The notes beneath the pieces were generated by a model that made no database searches, had not been told where the DNA came from, and worked only from the letters and a program-made list of their open reading frames with translations. Made by a program: the position numbers and the translations under genes. From an uncultured Nocardioides sp. (GTDB taxonomy: Bacteria > Actinomycetota > Actinomycetes > Propionibacteriales > Nocardioidaceae), in the NCBI RefSeq assembly GCF_947488515.1, contig NZ_CANKZF010000002.1:1214294-1278293 (forward strand): a stretch of DNA of 64,000 bases. The letters run 5' to 3'. Shown piece after piece: positions 15,343 to 23,976 of this stretch (its first letter is position 1; the number at the start of each line of letters is the position of its first letter).

Positions 15343-16938
15343 TCACTTGGTGACGCGCCCCTTGACGGCGAATCGCGACTTGTCGTCGAGAGGCTTGCCC
15401 TTGCAGGCCAGCAGGGTGCCGCGGCCGCACTGGTAGCGGGTCGAGGCGTTGACCAGCGTCACCGTGACGGCGCCGACCTTGCGGTTGTCGAAGGGCACCT
15501 TGATGCGCCCGTCGCCACCACCGTTGAGCTTGACCGTCTTGACCTTGCGCTTGCCGTCGAGCTGGTGGACGACCACCACTGCGGCCGGCGAGGTGCGCTT
15601 GGCAGGACCGGAGATCCGCAGGCTCAGCTTCCACTTCTTGCCGTCCAGGCCCTTGCCGGGGCCGTAGACGTAGGACGCGGAGGCCAGGTGGTTGACCTTG
15701 GTGCCGAAGCGCTTGGCGCGCTTGCGCTTGCTCAGCAGCTTGGCGCCGCGGACCTTGGGGCCGGGGTACTCGGCGCCCTCGGGGAAGTTGGCGGCCGGGG
15801 TCAGGTTGCCAGCGGCGAACCGGGCGTAGTTCTTGGTGAACCCGCCCTTGCGCTTGAGCACCTTCTGCAGCGCCGGGAGGCTGTTCTTGCCGCCGTCCTT
15901 CTTGAGGCTGCCGGCCTGCTTCCAGGTCTTGAGCACCAGCCCGGTGCCGTAGCGCGCGGTGAGGTACTCCCAGAACACCCAGTTGCCGTACTGGAAGCCG
16001 TTGGTGCGGCTGAAGGCGTCGAGCGGGATGTTGGGCGCGTAGATCTGGCTGACGGGGAGGTACTGGCGGTTGTCGTTGACCGCGGTCGCGATCCGCTCCT
16101 CCATCCAGGTCGCCGTGGACTCCATCATCCACGGGTCCTCGGCGTAGTCGTAGGCGTACTGGACGGCGTGGAAGAACTCGTGCCCGGCGGTCACGACCAG
16201 GTTGTCGAGGGGCGTGCCGTTGGGGAACTGCGCGGCGGCGAAGTCGTTGTCGAGCACGCAGTAGCCCGACGCGGTGCGCTTCTTGGCCTTGTCCTCACCG
16301 GCGCAGAAGCCGTAGAGGTCGCCGCCGAGGTCCTTGAGGTAGACGTCGAAGAGCGGGCTGCCGCCCTGCGATCCGTCGCGCACCGGCGCGCGGTAGCCCA
16401 TCTGGTCGACGATGGTGGTCCACACGGAGTCCATCACCGCGAGGTTCTGGGCGGGCCAGTCGGGCGACGGCGGGGCGTCGGCCCCGGTCGGCACGTAGTG
16501 GACGCACAGGCGGGTGTTGCACAGCGGCGCAGCCTCGGCGGTGGTGTAGCCGAAGCCCTGCGGGTCGGTCACGCCGTCGGTGGGGCGGGCCAGCATGGCG
16601 TCCGCCGTGCGGCGCTCGGCCCCGGTCAGCCTGGACCGCTTCATCCAGAGGTCGCGCAGCACGATCGTCGCGGACGGGTCGCTCGGGCGGGCGTCGCCCG
16701 CGAGGACACGGCGCGCGGTCGCGAGGGTCTCGGAGGCCGTCGGCTCGATCTGCGACTCGAGGACCGGCAGGGCCGGCTCGGGCGTGAGCTCGAGCAGGTC
16801 GGAGGGGTCGAGGACCCCGGCCGATCCGGGGTAGGACCCGGGCGTGCCCGGGCGGTCGGCGGCGGCAGCGACGGCCGGAGCGCCGAGCGCCCCGCCCACC
16901 AGTGCGATGGCCACAGCGGTGGTGACGATTCTGCGCAT
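15343..16938 (-). CDS. Secreted MXAN_6640-type zinc metalloprotease
   Basis: A 531-residue exported protein: signal peptide (MRRIVTTAVAIALVGGALGAPAVAAA), a propeptide-like stretch, then a catalytic domain whose GHEFFHAVQYAY carries the HExxH zinc site, with ESTATWMEE downstream as the likely third ligand region. The C-terminal part (about residues 390-531) is Lys-rich and beta-like, resembling a cell-wall or substrate-binding domain. ATG 16938 has GAGGGG just upstream; ATG 16959 is an alternative. It is convergent with the TetR gene (12 bp apart). Confidence 0.75.
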   Translation of the reverse strand: MRRIVTTAVAIALVGGALGAPAVAAAADRPGTPGSYPGSAGVLDPSDLLELTPEPALPVLESQIEPTASETLATARRVLAGDARPSDPSATIVLRDLWMKRSRLTGAERRTADAMLARPTDGVTDPQGFGYTTAEAAPLCNTRLCVHYVPTGADAPPSPDWPAQNLAVMDSVWTTIVDQMGYRAPVRDGSQGGSPLFDVYLKDLGGDLYGFCAGEDKAKKRTASGYCVLDNDFAAAQFPNGTPLDNLVVTAGHEFFHAVQYAYDYAEDPWMMESTATWMEERIATAVNDNRQYLPVSQIYAPNIPLDAFSRTNGFQYGNWVFWEYLTARYGTGLVLKTWKQAGSLKKDGGKNSLPALQKVLKRKGGFTKNYARFAAGNLTPAANFPEGAEYPGPKVRGAKLLSKRKRAKRFGTKVNHLASASYVYGPGKGLDGKKWKLSLRISGPAKRTSPAAVVVVHQLDGKRKVKTVKLNGGGDGRIKVPFDNRKVGAVTVTLVNASTRYQCGRGTLLACKGKPLDDKSRFAVKGRVTK

Positions 16939-17000
16939 GGTTCCCCTCGTGTCGGTCATGTCCGGGACGACCCTAACCCGGCGACCCTGCCGGGAGCGGG

Positions 17001-17396
17001 TCACAGATCCGCGATGTGCTCGATGATCGCGGTGGTGGAGATCGCCGGGGTGCGGGCGAGGTAGACGACCTCGCAGACGTCCCCGAGCTCGTCGAACTTG
17101 CCAGCCCAGTCGTCACCCATCACGAGGACGTCGGCGCCGTGCTCGACGACGTAGTCGCGCTTCTGCTCCAGGCTCTCCTCGACGAAGACGGCGTCGACGA
17201 CCTTGAGCGCGCCGACGATCGCCAGACGCTCGCGCTCGCTGAAGATGGGCGCACGGCCCTTCTTGCGCTCGTTGAGGGCGTCCGCGGACACACCCACGAC
17301 CAGTCGGTCGCCCAGTGCGGCGGCGCGCTCGAGGACGCGCAGGTGCCCGACGTGGAAGACGTCGAACGTGCCGAAGGTGATCACGGTGCGAGGCAT
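17001..17396 (-). CDS. Nucleotidyltransferase, glycerol-3-phosphate cytidylyltransferase-like
   Basis: A 131-residue enzyme with the cytidylyltransferase fold: TFGTFDVFHVGHLRVL contains the HxGH nucleotide-binding motif, and ISTTAIIEHI near the C-terminus is the ISTT(T/S) signature of TagD/GCT enzymes. These transfer CMP to glycerol-3-phosphate for teichoic-acid precursors, although other alcohol phosphates are possible. ATG 17396 matches the family length of about 130. Divergent to DUF445 with 37 bp between. Confidence 0.85.
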   Translation of the reverse strand: MPRTVITFGTFDVFHVGHLRVLERAAALGDRLVVGVSADALNERKKGRAPIFSERERLAIVGALKVVDAVFVEESLEQKRDYVVEHGADVLVMGDDWAGKFDELGDVCEVVYLARTPAISTTAIIEHIADL

Positions 17397-17433
17397 GCGC
17401 GGCATTCTGGCACGGTCGGGGAGGATGGCTGGC

Positions 17434-18753
17434 ATGGCCGCCACCTCCGCCACCTCCTCCGCTCGCTCGTCGTCGGGCTCCCCGTCGAGCCCGCCTCCGA
17501 TCTCCCTGATCACGCCCGATCCCGGGATGGACGAGGCCCGTCGCCGCGGGCTGCGTCAGATGCGGACCGTGGCCGTGGGCCTGCTGCTGCTCGCTGCCTG
17601 CGTGTACGCCGCCACGCTGGGCCGCGACGGGTTCTGGGGGTTCGTCAACGCGGGCGCCGAGGCGTCGATGGTCGGTGCGATCGCCGACTGGTTCGCGGTG
17701 ACGGCGCTGTTCAAGCACCCGCTCGGCCTGCCGATCCCGCACACCGCGCTCGTGCCCAAGCGCAAGGACGAGCTGGGCAAGGGGCTCGAGGAGTTCGTGG
17801 GGGAGAACTTCCTCCAGGAGGACATCATCCGCGAGCGGGTGGCCGCCGCGACGATCTCCGCCCGGGTCGGGACCTGGCTGGCGGAGCCGGCCCACGCCCG
17901 GCGCGTGGTCGACGAGGTGGCCGAGGTGGCCGTGATCGCGCTCGGCAAGGTCCGCGACGACCACGTCGCCGACCTCGTCACGCACGCCCTCGTGCCGCGG
18001 TTCCGCGAGGAGCCGATCTCGCCGCTCCTCGGGACGACGCTGATGGAAGTGCTGCGCGACGACCTCCACCACGGCCTGGTCGACCTCGCGGTCGACGAGC
18101 TGCACAGCTGGCTGGTCGACAACCCCGAGACGTTCACCCGGGTGCTGGAGGAGCGGGCTCCGTGGTGGGCGCCGCCCAAGCTCAACGACGCCGTCACCTC
18201 ACGGCTGCACGTGCAGGCCCTCGCGTGGCTCGAGGACATCCGCGACGACCCGCACCACCGGGCCCGCGAGGCGTTGGACTCGATGCTGGGGCAGCTGGCC
18301 CACGACCTGCTCAACGACGAGGAGACGGTCCGCCGCACCGAGGCGCTCAAGGAGCGCCTGCTGGAGCACCCCCAGGTCGTGACCACCGCGATCTCGCTGT
18401 GGAAGGCGATGCGCTCGGCGCTCCTCGGCTCGATCCGCGACCCCGAGGGGGCCGTGCGCCAGCGGCTCCTGGCCGAGCTGAGCGGGTTCGCGGAGCAGCT
18501 GCGCGACGACGCCGCGCTGCGCGAGCGCCTCGACCGGATGGCCGCCGACCTCACCGTCTTCGCGGTCGAGCGCTACGGCGCCGAGGTGACCACCGTCATC
18601 ACCTCGACGATCGAGCGCTGGGACGGCAAGGAGGCGGCACGTCGCATCGAGCTGCACGTCGGTCGCGACCTGCAGTTCATCCGGATCAACGGCACGATCG
18701 TCGGCGGCCTGGTCGGCGTGCTGATCCACGCGATCAGCGTCCTGGTCGGCTGA
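17434..18753 (+). CDS. DUF445 family membrane protein
   Basis: A 439-residue protein of the YjiN/DUF445 family: an N-terminal helix (RTVAVGLLLLAACVYAATLG), the conserved NAGAEASMVGAIADWFAVTALF, a long amphipathic helical middle, and a C-terminal helix (IVGGLVGVLIHAISVLVG). The family is an inner-membrane protein with no settled function. Of two in-frame ATGs, 17434 is preferred because GGGGAGG lies 9 bases upstream, whereas it abuts ATG 17425. The first 30 residues are Ser/Pro-rich. Confidence 0.85.
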   Translation: MAATSATSSARSSSGSPSSPPPISLITPDPGMDEARRRGLRQMRTVAVGLLLLAACVYAATLGRDGFWGFVNAGAEASMVGAIADWFAVTALFKHPLGLPIPHTALVPKRKDELGKGLEEFVGENFLQEDIIRERVAAATISARVGTWLAEPAHARRVVDEVAEVAVIALGKVRDDHVADLVTHALVPRFREEPISPLLGTTLMEVLRDDLHHGLVDLAVDELHSWLVDNPETFTRVLEERAPWWAPPKLNDAVTSRLHVQALAWLEDIRDDPHHRAREALDSMLGQLAHDLLNDEETVRRTEALKERLLEHPQVVTTAISLWKAMRSALLGSIRDPEGAVRQRLLAELSGFAEQLRDDAALRERLDRMAADLTVFAVERYGAEVTTVITSTIERWDGKEAARRIELHVGRDLQFIRINGTIVGGLVGVLIHAISVLVG

Positions 18754-18768
18754 CGCGCACGCGTCGAG

Positions 18769-19959
18769 TCAGCGGCGACAGGGCTTCATCACGGGCATGA
18801 CCCGCGACCGGCTCTGGTGCGCTCGGGAGTACGCGTCGTCGAAGTGCGCGAGGTACTGGTCATGCAGCCAGCGGTTGTCCACCACACGCAGCATCACCTC
18901 GTCGTTGTAGAGCAGGCCGCCGCACGTGGTGTTGGAGGTTCCGGTGACCACGACGTGCGTCGCCTTGCCGCGGAACCTGGCGTGGGCGACGAGCATCTTG
19001 TCGTGGGTCAGCACCGTGCGGACCTGCCGGTCCGGGATGTCGCCGCTGGGCAGCTCGCGCTGCACCCAGTTCTCCACCGTGTCGCGCGAGGTGACGATCC
19101 GTACCCGGCAGCCCCGGTCGGAGAGCCGCGCCAGCTGGGCGCGTACGTCGGCGCGCTGGATCACCGCGAACATCGCCGAGACGTCCCGGGCACCGCGCGT
19201 GCAGGTGATGTCCTTCAGCGTCGAGAGCAGCAGGTCGTTGCGGTTGGGGTAGACGGCCGCCGTGACCGACCCGCTCTCCCACACCTTGCGGCGGTCGTCC
19301 CACCGCGCGCCGTCGACCGTCAGGCTCTGCGCCTCCATCCGGGAGAAGTACTCCACGCCGAAGTCGTAGAGGGCTGGGTCGTCGATCTTGATGAACGAGT
19401 TGTACTGGCGGTACTGCCGGTCCTCGAGGTTGGCCGACGAGGTCATGAACGACTTCACGCCGCCGATGTCGGTGACGTAGAACTTCAGGTGCTGCACGTC
19501 CTGGCTGTCGGGGTAGGGGCCGGGTGCGCGCCACGGCAGGCAGGCGCCGTCGCAGATGGTGACGTTGCGTCGGGCCGGGTCCTGGTCCTCCAACGTGGTG
19601 ATCAGCCGGCGGCCCTGCTTGTTGAGGCGGAGGTCGTCGTCGCCGACCAGGAGCACCGTGGCGCCGCGGCGCTGGGCCGCGAGGATCGCGTCGGTGGGCG
19701 GCTTGATGTCCCAGCGGAACATCGCGATGCGGATCGTGTCGCCGGGGCCGGCCGTGTCGAAGAGGCGGCTCGGGCGGTCGAGGACCGTCGGGTCGCGAGG
19801 GACCGTGGGCGGGGAGGTGAAGCACACCTCGAACCCGGCCTGCGCCTGGCACCCGGTCTTGGCCGGCACCCTGGCCGTCGCGGCGGGCGTGGTGACGGCC
19901 AGCAGGGGCGTCGCGAGGCAGAGCGACGCCGCGGCGAGGAGGAGGCTTCGGATGCGCAC
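18769..19959 (-). CDS. Secreted phospholipase-D-like protein
   Basis: A 396-residue exported protein with a signal peptide (RIRSLLLAAASLCLATPLLA) and two phospholipase-D half-sites. The first, HLKFYVTD with SSANLE downstream, is canonical. The second, HDKMLVAH with TGTSNTT downstream, has His in place of the usual Asp of HxKx4D. The catalytic His and Lys of both halves are present, so activity is possible but not assured. Several Cys suggest disulfides outside the cell. It starts at GTG 19959, 8 bases after a -10 box shared back-to-back with the S4 gene. Confidence 0.82.
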   Translation of the reverse strand: MRIRSLLLAAASLCLATPLLAVTTPAATARVPAKTGCQAQAGFEVCFTSPPTVPRDPTVLDRPSRLFDTAGPGDTIRIAMFRWDIKPPTDAILAAQRRGATVLLVGDDDLRLNKQGRRLITTLEDQDPARRNVTICDGACLPWRAPGPYPDSQDVQHLKFYVTDIGGVKSFMTSSANLEDRQYRQYNSFIKIDDPALYDFGVEYFSRMEAQSLTVDGARWDDRRKVWESGSVTAAVYPNRNDLLLSTLKDITCTRGARDVSAMFAVIQRADVRAQLARLSDRGCRVRIVTSRDTVENWVQRELPSGDIPDRQVRTVLTHDKMLVAHARFRGKATHVVVTGTSNTTCGGLLYNDEVMLRVVDNRWLHDQYLAHFDDAYSRAHQSRSRVMPVMKPCRR

Positions 19960-19966
19960 GGAGACC

Positions 19967-19973
19967 TACCCTA
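19967..19973. promoter_or_regulatory. Overlapping back-to-back -10 boxes (TACCCTA)
   Basis: On the plus strand TACCCT (19967-19972) is 6 bases before ATG 19979; on the minus strand TAGGGT (19973-19968) is 8 bases before GTG 19959. One seven-base element can serve both directions, with both transcripts leaderless. Confidence 0.55.
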
Positions 19974-19978
19974 GAGAC

Positions 19979-20233
19979 ATGTCACCGACCAGCGAGCCCG
20001 TCGACGTCCCGATCCGCGACGAGTCGATCCGGCTGGGCCAGTTCCTCAAGCTCGCCAACCTCGTGGAGAGCGGCGCCGAGGCCAAGCCGGTGATCGCGGA
20101 CGGCGCGGTGCAGGTCAACGACGAGGTCGAGACGCGACGGGGCCGCCAGCTCGTCCCAGGTGACGTGGTCACGCTGGGCGGGCTGGCGGCCCGTGTCGCC
20201 ACCGGGGAGATCGAGATCGACGTCCCGTGGTGA
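19979..20233 (+). CDS. Small S4-domain RNA-binding protein, YbcJ-like
   Basis: An 84-residue protein that is almost entirely an S4 RNA-binding domain: RLGQFLKLANLVESGAEAK, then VQVNDEVETRRGRQL and PGDVVTL, very close in layout to E. coli YbcJ. S4 proteins of this size bind rRNA or stalled-ribosome complexes; the exact partner is not known. The ATG lies 6 bases after a TACCCT -10 box, so the mRNA is probably leaderless. A hairpin at 20248-20281 ends the unit. Confidence 0.82.
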   Translation: MSPTSEPVDVPIRDESIRLGQFLKLANLVESGAEAKPVIADGAVQVNDEVETRRGRQLVPGDVVTLGGLAARVATGEIEIDVPW

Positions 20234-20247
20234 GGGTGGCGACGGGG

Positions 20248-20281
20248 GTGAGGTGAAGGCCCCCCGGCTACTTCACCTCAC
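20248..20281. terminator. Bidirectional hairpin between convergent genes
   Basis: GTGAGGTGAAG (20248-20258) pairs perfectly with CTTCACCTCAC (20271-20281) around a 12-base C-rich loop. It sits between the S4 gene and the convergent ABC permease, overlapping the permease's last codons. No U tract, as is common in high-GC actinobacteria. Confidence 0.6.
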
Positions 20282-21080
20282 GTGTGAGGACCCGCCAGGT
20301 GCCGACCGCCAGGGGCAGCAGCACCCACACGCCGACGCCGGTGCCGAGCTGGGCCCAGTCCTGGCCCGCCATCTCCCCGGCGAACAGCGGACGGGTGACC
20401 GAGTCCAGGTCGATCCAGCGGCCGACGTCGGCGAGCGAGCTGAAGACCTGCGTGGCGATGGTCCAGGCCGTGGGCAGGACCAGGACCGTGACGATGGCGA
20501 CCGGGGTGTTGAGGAACAGCAGCCCGAAAGCGACGCCCTGCAGGACGTAGATGAGCAGCGCCAGCACCAGACCGGCACCGGCCGCGGCGTCGAGGTCCCA
20601 CGCCCCGGTGCCGGCCAGGTTGGCGAGGGCTGCGGCCGCGAAGGCGACCGCCGTGACGACCAGGCCCAGTGCCAGGGCGCCCAGCGCCTTGGCGAGCACG
20701 ACGCGGCCGCGCCGCGGCTCGAGCGTGAAGGTGACCAGCCCGGTGCGCTGGGTCCACTCCGCGGTCGCCGCCATGATGCCGATGACCGGCAGCAGCATCG
20801 CGAGCGGGAGCGTGGCGATCTGCAGCAGGTTGTCGAAGGTCGCGTCCTCGGCAGGGCCCCAGAGGACGAACGCGGCCAGGATGAAGACGACCAGGGCGGC
20901 CATGACGATGACCATCCAGCGGCCCGCGCGGGTGTCGACCATCTTGCGCACCTCGGCCTGCAGGGTGCGCCCGAACGGAACTCCCGGACGCCCCTCCAGC
21001 GCGGAGGCGGTGCCGGTCGTGCCGCCGCCGACGACGGGTGCGGTGCCGGTCTGGGTCTCGGTGCTCGTCTCGGAGTTCAT
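20268..21080 (-). CDS. ABC transporter permease
   Basis: A 270-residue membrane protein of the ABC-2 export type. After a Gly/Thr-rich cytoplasmic N-terminus and RTLQAEVRKMVDTRAGRW, about six hydrophobic helices follow (for example VIVMAALVVFILAAFVLWG and WVLLPLAVGTWRVL). TEWTQRTGLVTFTLEPRRGRVV is typical of actinobacterial ABC-2 permeases. It overlaps the ATPase stop by 4 bases and so forms a two-gene exporter; the two-component system on the other side of the divergent promoter may control it. The substrate is unknown. Confidence 0.85.
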   Translation of the reverse strand: MNSETSTETQTGTAPVVGGGTTGTASALEGRPGVPFGRTLQAEVRKMVDTRAGRWMVIVMAALVVFILAAFVLWGPAEDATFDNLLQIATLPLAMLLPVIGIMAATAEWTQRTGLVTFTLEPRRGRVVLAKALGALALGLVVTAVAFAAAALANLAGTGAWDLDAAAGAGLVLALLIYVLQGVAFGLLFLNTPVAIVTVLVLPTAWTIATQVFSSLADVGRWIDLDSVTRPLFAGEMAGQDWAQLGTGVGVWVLLPLAVGTWRVLTREVK

Positions 21081-21973
21081 GCTGCGTCTCCTTCACGGGA
21101 CGTGGCGGCCGTGAGGCCGAGGAACATCTCCTCCAGGCCCTCCGAGCCGCCGGAGCGCAGCTCGAGCAGGACGAGGGACTCGCGGGCGGCGATCTCGCCG
21201 ACCACGCGGGGCTCTGCCTCGACGACGAGGCCCGAACCGGTGCGGGTGACGGGCACGTCGGCGGCCTGGAGCAGCTGGGCGAGCCGCGTGTCGTCGGTGG
21301 AGGACACCGAGGTGCCGCCGCGGCTGAGCAGCTCCTCCTTGGAGCCCATCGCGACGATCTTCCCCCGGCCGATCATGACCAGGTCGTCGGCGACGATCTG
21401 CACCTCGTGCAGCAGGTGGCTCGACAGGAGAACGGTCCCGCCGCCGTCGGCGAAGCGGCGCAGCAGGCCGCGCATCCAGTGGATGCCCTGCGGGTCGAGG
21501 CCGTTGGCGGGCTCGTCGAGGACGAGGACCCGCGGCTCGCCGAGGAGCGCCGCGGCGATGCCGAGACGCTGGCGCATGCCGAGGGAGTAGTTGCGGACGC
21601 GGCGCCCGGCCTCCTCGTCGTTGAGGCCGACGAGCGCGAGCGCCTCCTCGACGCGGGTCTTGGAGACCCCGATCGAGATGGCGGCGACCCGGAGCACCTC
21701 GCGGCCGGTGCGGCCGGGGTGCTGGGCGGAGGCGTCGAGCATGACGCCGACCTGGCGGCCGGGGTTGTGCAGGTCGCGGTAGGGCTGGCCCAGGAGGGTC
21801 GCGCGGCCCGAGGTGGGCGGCGTCAGCCCGGTCATCATCCGCATGGCGGTCGACTTGCCGGCACCGTTGGGTCCGAGGAAGCCGACGACGCTCCCCGGGC
21901 GGACCTCGAAGGAGATGTCGTCGACGGCAGTGAACCCGCCGTAGCGCTTGGTGAGGTTCTCGACTGTGATCAT
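21077..21973 (-). CDS. ABC transporter ATP-binding protein
   Basis: A 298-residue ATPase: Walker A GPNGAGKST (about residue 37), signature NYSLGMRQRLG, Walker B VLVLDEPANGLDP, and SSHLLHE switch His. The C-terminal 80 residues are the extension seen in ABC-2 exporters of the antibiotic/bacteriocin class. ATG 21973 places Walker A correctly; the open frame to 22015 adds Ala/Pro-rich residues. Likely roles are drug or peptide export or lantibiotic immunity, without evidence for a specific substrate. Divergent from a histidine kinase gene. Confidence 0.92.
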   Translation of the reverse strand: MITVENLTKRYGGFTAVDDISFEVRPGSVVGFLGPNGAGKSTAMRMMTGLTPPTSGRATLLGQPYRDLHNPGRQVGVMLDASAQHPGRTGREVLRVAAISIGVSKTRVEEALALVGLNDEEAGRRVRNYSLGMRQRLGIAAALLGEPRVLVLDEPANGLDPQGIHWMRGLLRRFADGGGTVLLSSHLLHEVQIVADDLVMIGRGKIVAMGSKEELLSRGGTSVSSTDDTRLAQLLQAADVPVTRTGSGLVVEAEPRVVGEIAARESLVLLELRSGGSEGLEEMFLGLTAATSREGDAA

Positions 21974-22100
21974 GGCTCCAGCCTCGTCCGCCGGGGGCGC
22001 CGGGGCATCGGGCACAGGGCTCGGCAGGGTCCGACCTCGGTATCGGCCTGCACCCCGGGGACGACACCTGGGTCTGACGCGGGCGTGCCGGCCGTGCGCC

Positions 22101-22106
22101 TAGGGT
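22101..22106 (+). promoter_or_regulatory. -10 box TAGGGT before the histidine kinase gene
   Basis: TAGGGT is followed by 7 bases and ATG 22114, the leaderless arrangement repeated elsewhere in this window. Confidence 0.5.
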
Positions 22107-22113
22107 CGGTGGC

Positions 22114-23277
22114 ATGGTGAGGACGGGTCGGCTCGCAGCGACCTGGCGCTACGCACTCGCCGCCTTCATCAGTCTGGTCACGTGGGGCGTCCCACTGGTC
22201 AGTGCCACGGACCGCACGGCCGATCCCATCGTCCTGTGGTGGCTGATCGGCGACCCGCTCCTCGGGCTTCTGTCGTTCGTGCTCATCCGTTGGCGGCACC
22301 GCCGGCCGGCGCTCGTCGCCGGCCTGCTGATGGCCTTCTCCTTCGTCTCCGCGTCCAGCGCCGGGCCGGCGTCGTGGATCATCGGCTCGCTCGCCTCCCA
22401 CCGCCGCTGGCGGCTGTTGGCGGTCGTCGCGCCCTTCAACGTGCTCGCCGGGATCGTGCAGGAGCGGGTGGGAGTCACTCAGGACACCCTGCCCCTGTGG
22501 GTCTCCACCGCCTTCGGCTGCCTCGTCGTGGGCATCCTGACTGCCACCGGCTACGCGATGGGCGCCCAGCGCCAGCTCGTCGACTCCTACCGGGAGCGCG
22601 CGCTGACCGCCGAGCGTGAGCAGCAGGCGCGCGTGGCGCAGGCCCGGTCCGCCGAGCGCACCCGCATCGCGCGCGAGATGCACGACGTGCTCGCCCACCG
22701 CATCTCCCTGGTGGCGATGCACGCCGGTGCCCTCGGTTACCGCTCCGACCTGAGCGAGGAGGAGCGGGGGAGTGCCGCGAAGTCGATCGAGGACAACGCG
22801 CACCGTGCCCTGTCGGACCTCCGGGCCGTGCTCGGTGTGCTCCGCGACCCGACACAGCCCGCCGACGTCGCTCCCGAGCGACCCCAGCCCGGGCTCGACG
22901 ACATCGCGGCGCTGGTGGCGGAGGAGCAGGCAGGCGGGATGCGCGTACGCCTGTCCGACCGGGTCGAGGACGACGTTCCCGCCGCCGCTGGCCGTACGGC
23001 GTACCGGATCGTGCAGGAGGCGCTGACCAACGTGCGCAAGCACGCACCGGGCACGGCTGTCACGGTGGACGTGGCCGGGTCGACCGCGGACGGCCTCGTC
23101 ATCGGCGTGCGCAACGCGGCGCCGGTCGGTCCGGCAACGGCCCCGTCGCTCCCGGCGTCCGGTCTCGGCCTGCTGGGCCTGGCCGAGCGGGCTGCCCTGG
23201 CGGGCGGCCGGATCAGCCACGGCGCCGACCCGGGCGGCGGCTACGCGGTGCGGGCGTGGATACCGTGGGACGCGTGA
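22114..23277 (+). CDS. NarL-type sensor histidine kinase
   Basis: A 387-residue membrane kinase: about four to five helices in the first 150 residues, then HisKA_3 (ERTRIAREMHDVLAHRISLV, phospho-accepting His190) and a degenerate-length HATPase (VQEALTNVRKHAPG as N box, GLGLLGLAERAALAGG as G box). No extracytoplasmic sensor domain of size is present, which is typical of kinases that sense envelope stress or a transporter. The response regulator follows immediately, and an ABC exporter is divergent, suggesting a stress-response exporter module. Confidence 0.9.
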   Translation: MVRTGRLAATWRYALAAFISLVTWGVPLVSATDRTADPIVLWWLIGDPLLGLLSFVLIRWRHRRPALVAGLLMAFSFVSASSAGPASWIIGSLASHRRWRLLAVVAPFNVLAGIVQERVGVTQDTLPLWVSTAFGCLVVGILTATGYAMGAQRQLVDSYRERALTAEREQQARVAQARSAERTRIAREMHDVLAHRISLVAMHAGALGYRSDLSEEERGSAAKSIEDNAHRALSDLRAVLGVLRDPTQPADVAPERPQPGLDDIAALVAEEQAGGMRVRLSDRVEDDVPAAAGRTAYRIVQEALTNVRKHAPGTAVTVDVAGSTADGLVIGVRNAAPVGPATAPSLPASGLGLLGLAERAALAGGRISHGADPGGGYAVRAWIPWDA

Positions 23278-23291
23278 TGGGGGCGAGCAGC

Positions 23292-23957
23292 ATGGGCGTG
23301 GTGCGGCTCGCCGTCGTCGACGACGACCCCATGGTGCGGGCGGCCCTGCGCATGATGCTCGGCGGCGACTCGGGCCTGGACGTCGTGGCGGAGGCGGGTG
23401 ACGGCGAGGAGGCGCTGCGCGTCGTGCCGGCCTCGGACGCCGACGTGGTGCTGATGGACATCCGGATGCCGGTGCGCGACGGGCTCAGCGCCACGGAGGA
23501 GCTGCTGGCGGCCGACCCGGGACTCAAGGTGATCGTGCTGACGACCTTCGACACCGACGACATGGTGCTGCGTGCCCTGCGCATCGGTGCGGCGGGCTTC
23601 CTGCTGAAGGACACCCCGCCGGCCCGGCTCGTCGAGGCGATCCGCACGGTGGCGTCGGGCCAGCCGATGCTGTCGCCCAGCGTCACCGCCCAGCTGATCG
23701 CCGCCGTCAACCGCACCGACCGGGCCGCCGAGGAGCAGGACCGGACGCGGTCGGCGCGCGACGCCCTCGACAACCTCACCGAGCGTGAGCGCGACGTGGC
23801 CGACGCGGTCGCGCGCGGCCTGAGCAACGCCGACATCGCGGCGGAGCTCTACATGGGCGTGCCGACGGTCAAGACCCACGTGGGGCGGCTGTTCACCAAG
23901 CTGGGCGTCGAGAACCGGGTGCAGGTCGCGATCCTGGTCCACGACGCCCAGGCGTAG
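23292..23957 (+). CDS. NarL/LuxR-type response regulator
   Basis: About 221 residues: receiver domain (acidic pocket VDDDP, phospho-accepting Asp56 in LMDIRMP, Lys in LKDTPPA) and a C-terminal LuxR helix-turn-helix (LTERERDVADAVARGLSNADIA, then VKTHVGRLFTKLGVENR). ATG 23292 has a GGGGG run about 8 bases upstream and gives the usual Asp position; ATG 23277, overlapping the kinase stop by one base, would add five residues. Partner of the kinase gene just upstream. Confidence 0.9.
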   Translation: MGVVRLAVVDDDPMVRAALRMMLGGDSGLDVVAEAGDGEEALRVVPASDADVVLMDIRMPVRDGLSATEELLAADPGLKVIVLTTFDTDDMVLRALRIGAAGFLLKDTPPARLVEAIRTVASGQPMLSPSVTAQLIAAVNRTDRAAEEQDRTRSARDALDNLTERERDVADAVARGLSNADIAAELYMGVPTVKTHVGRLFTKLGVENRVQVAILVHDAQA

Positions 23958-23976
23958 TGATCCCTCAGCTGGCGCC

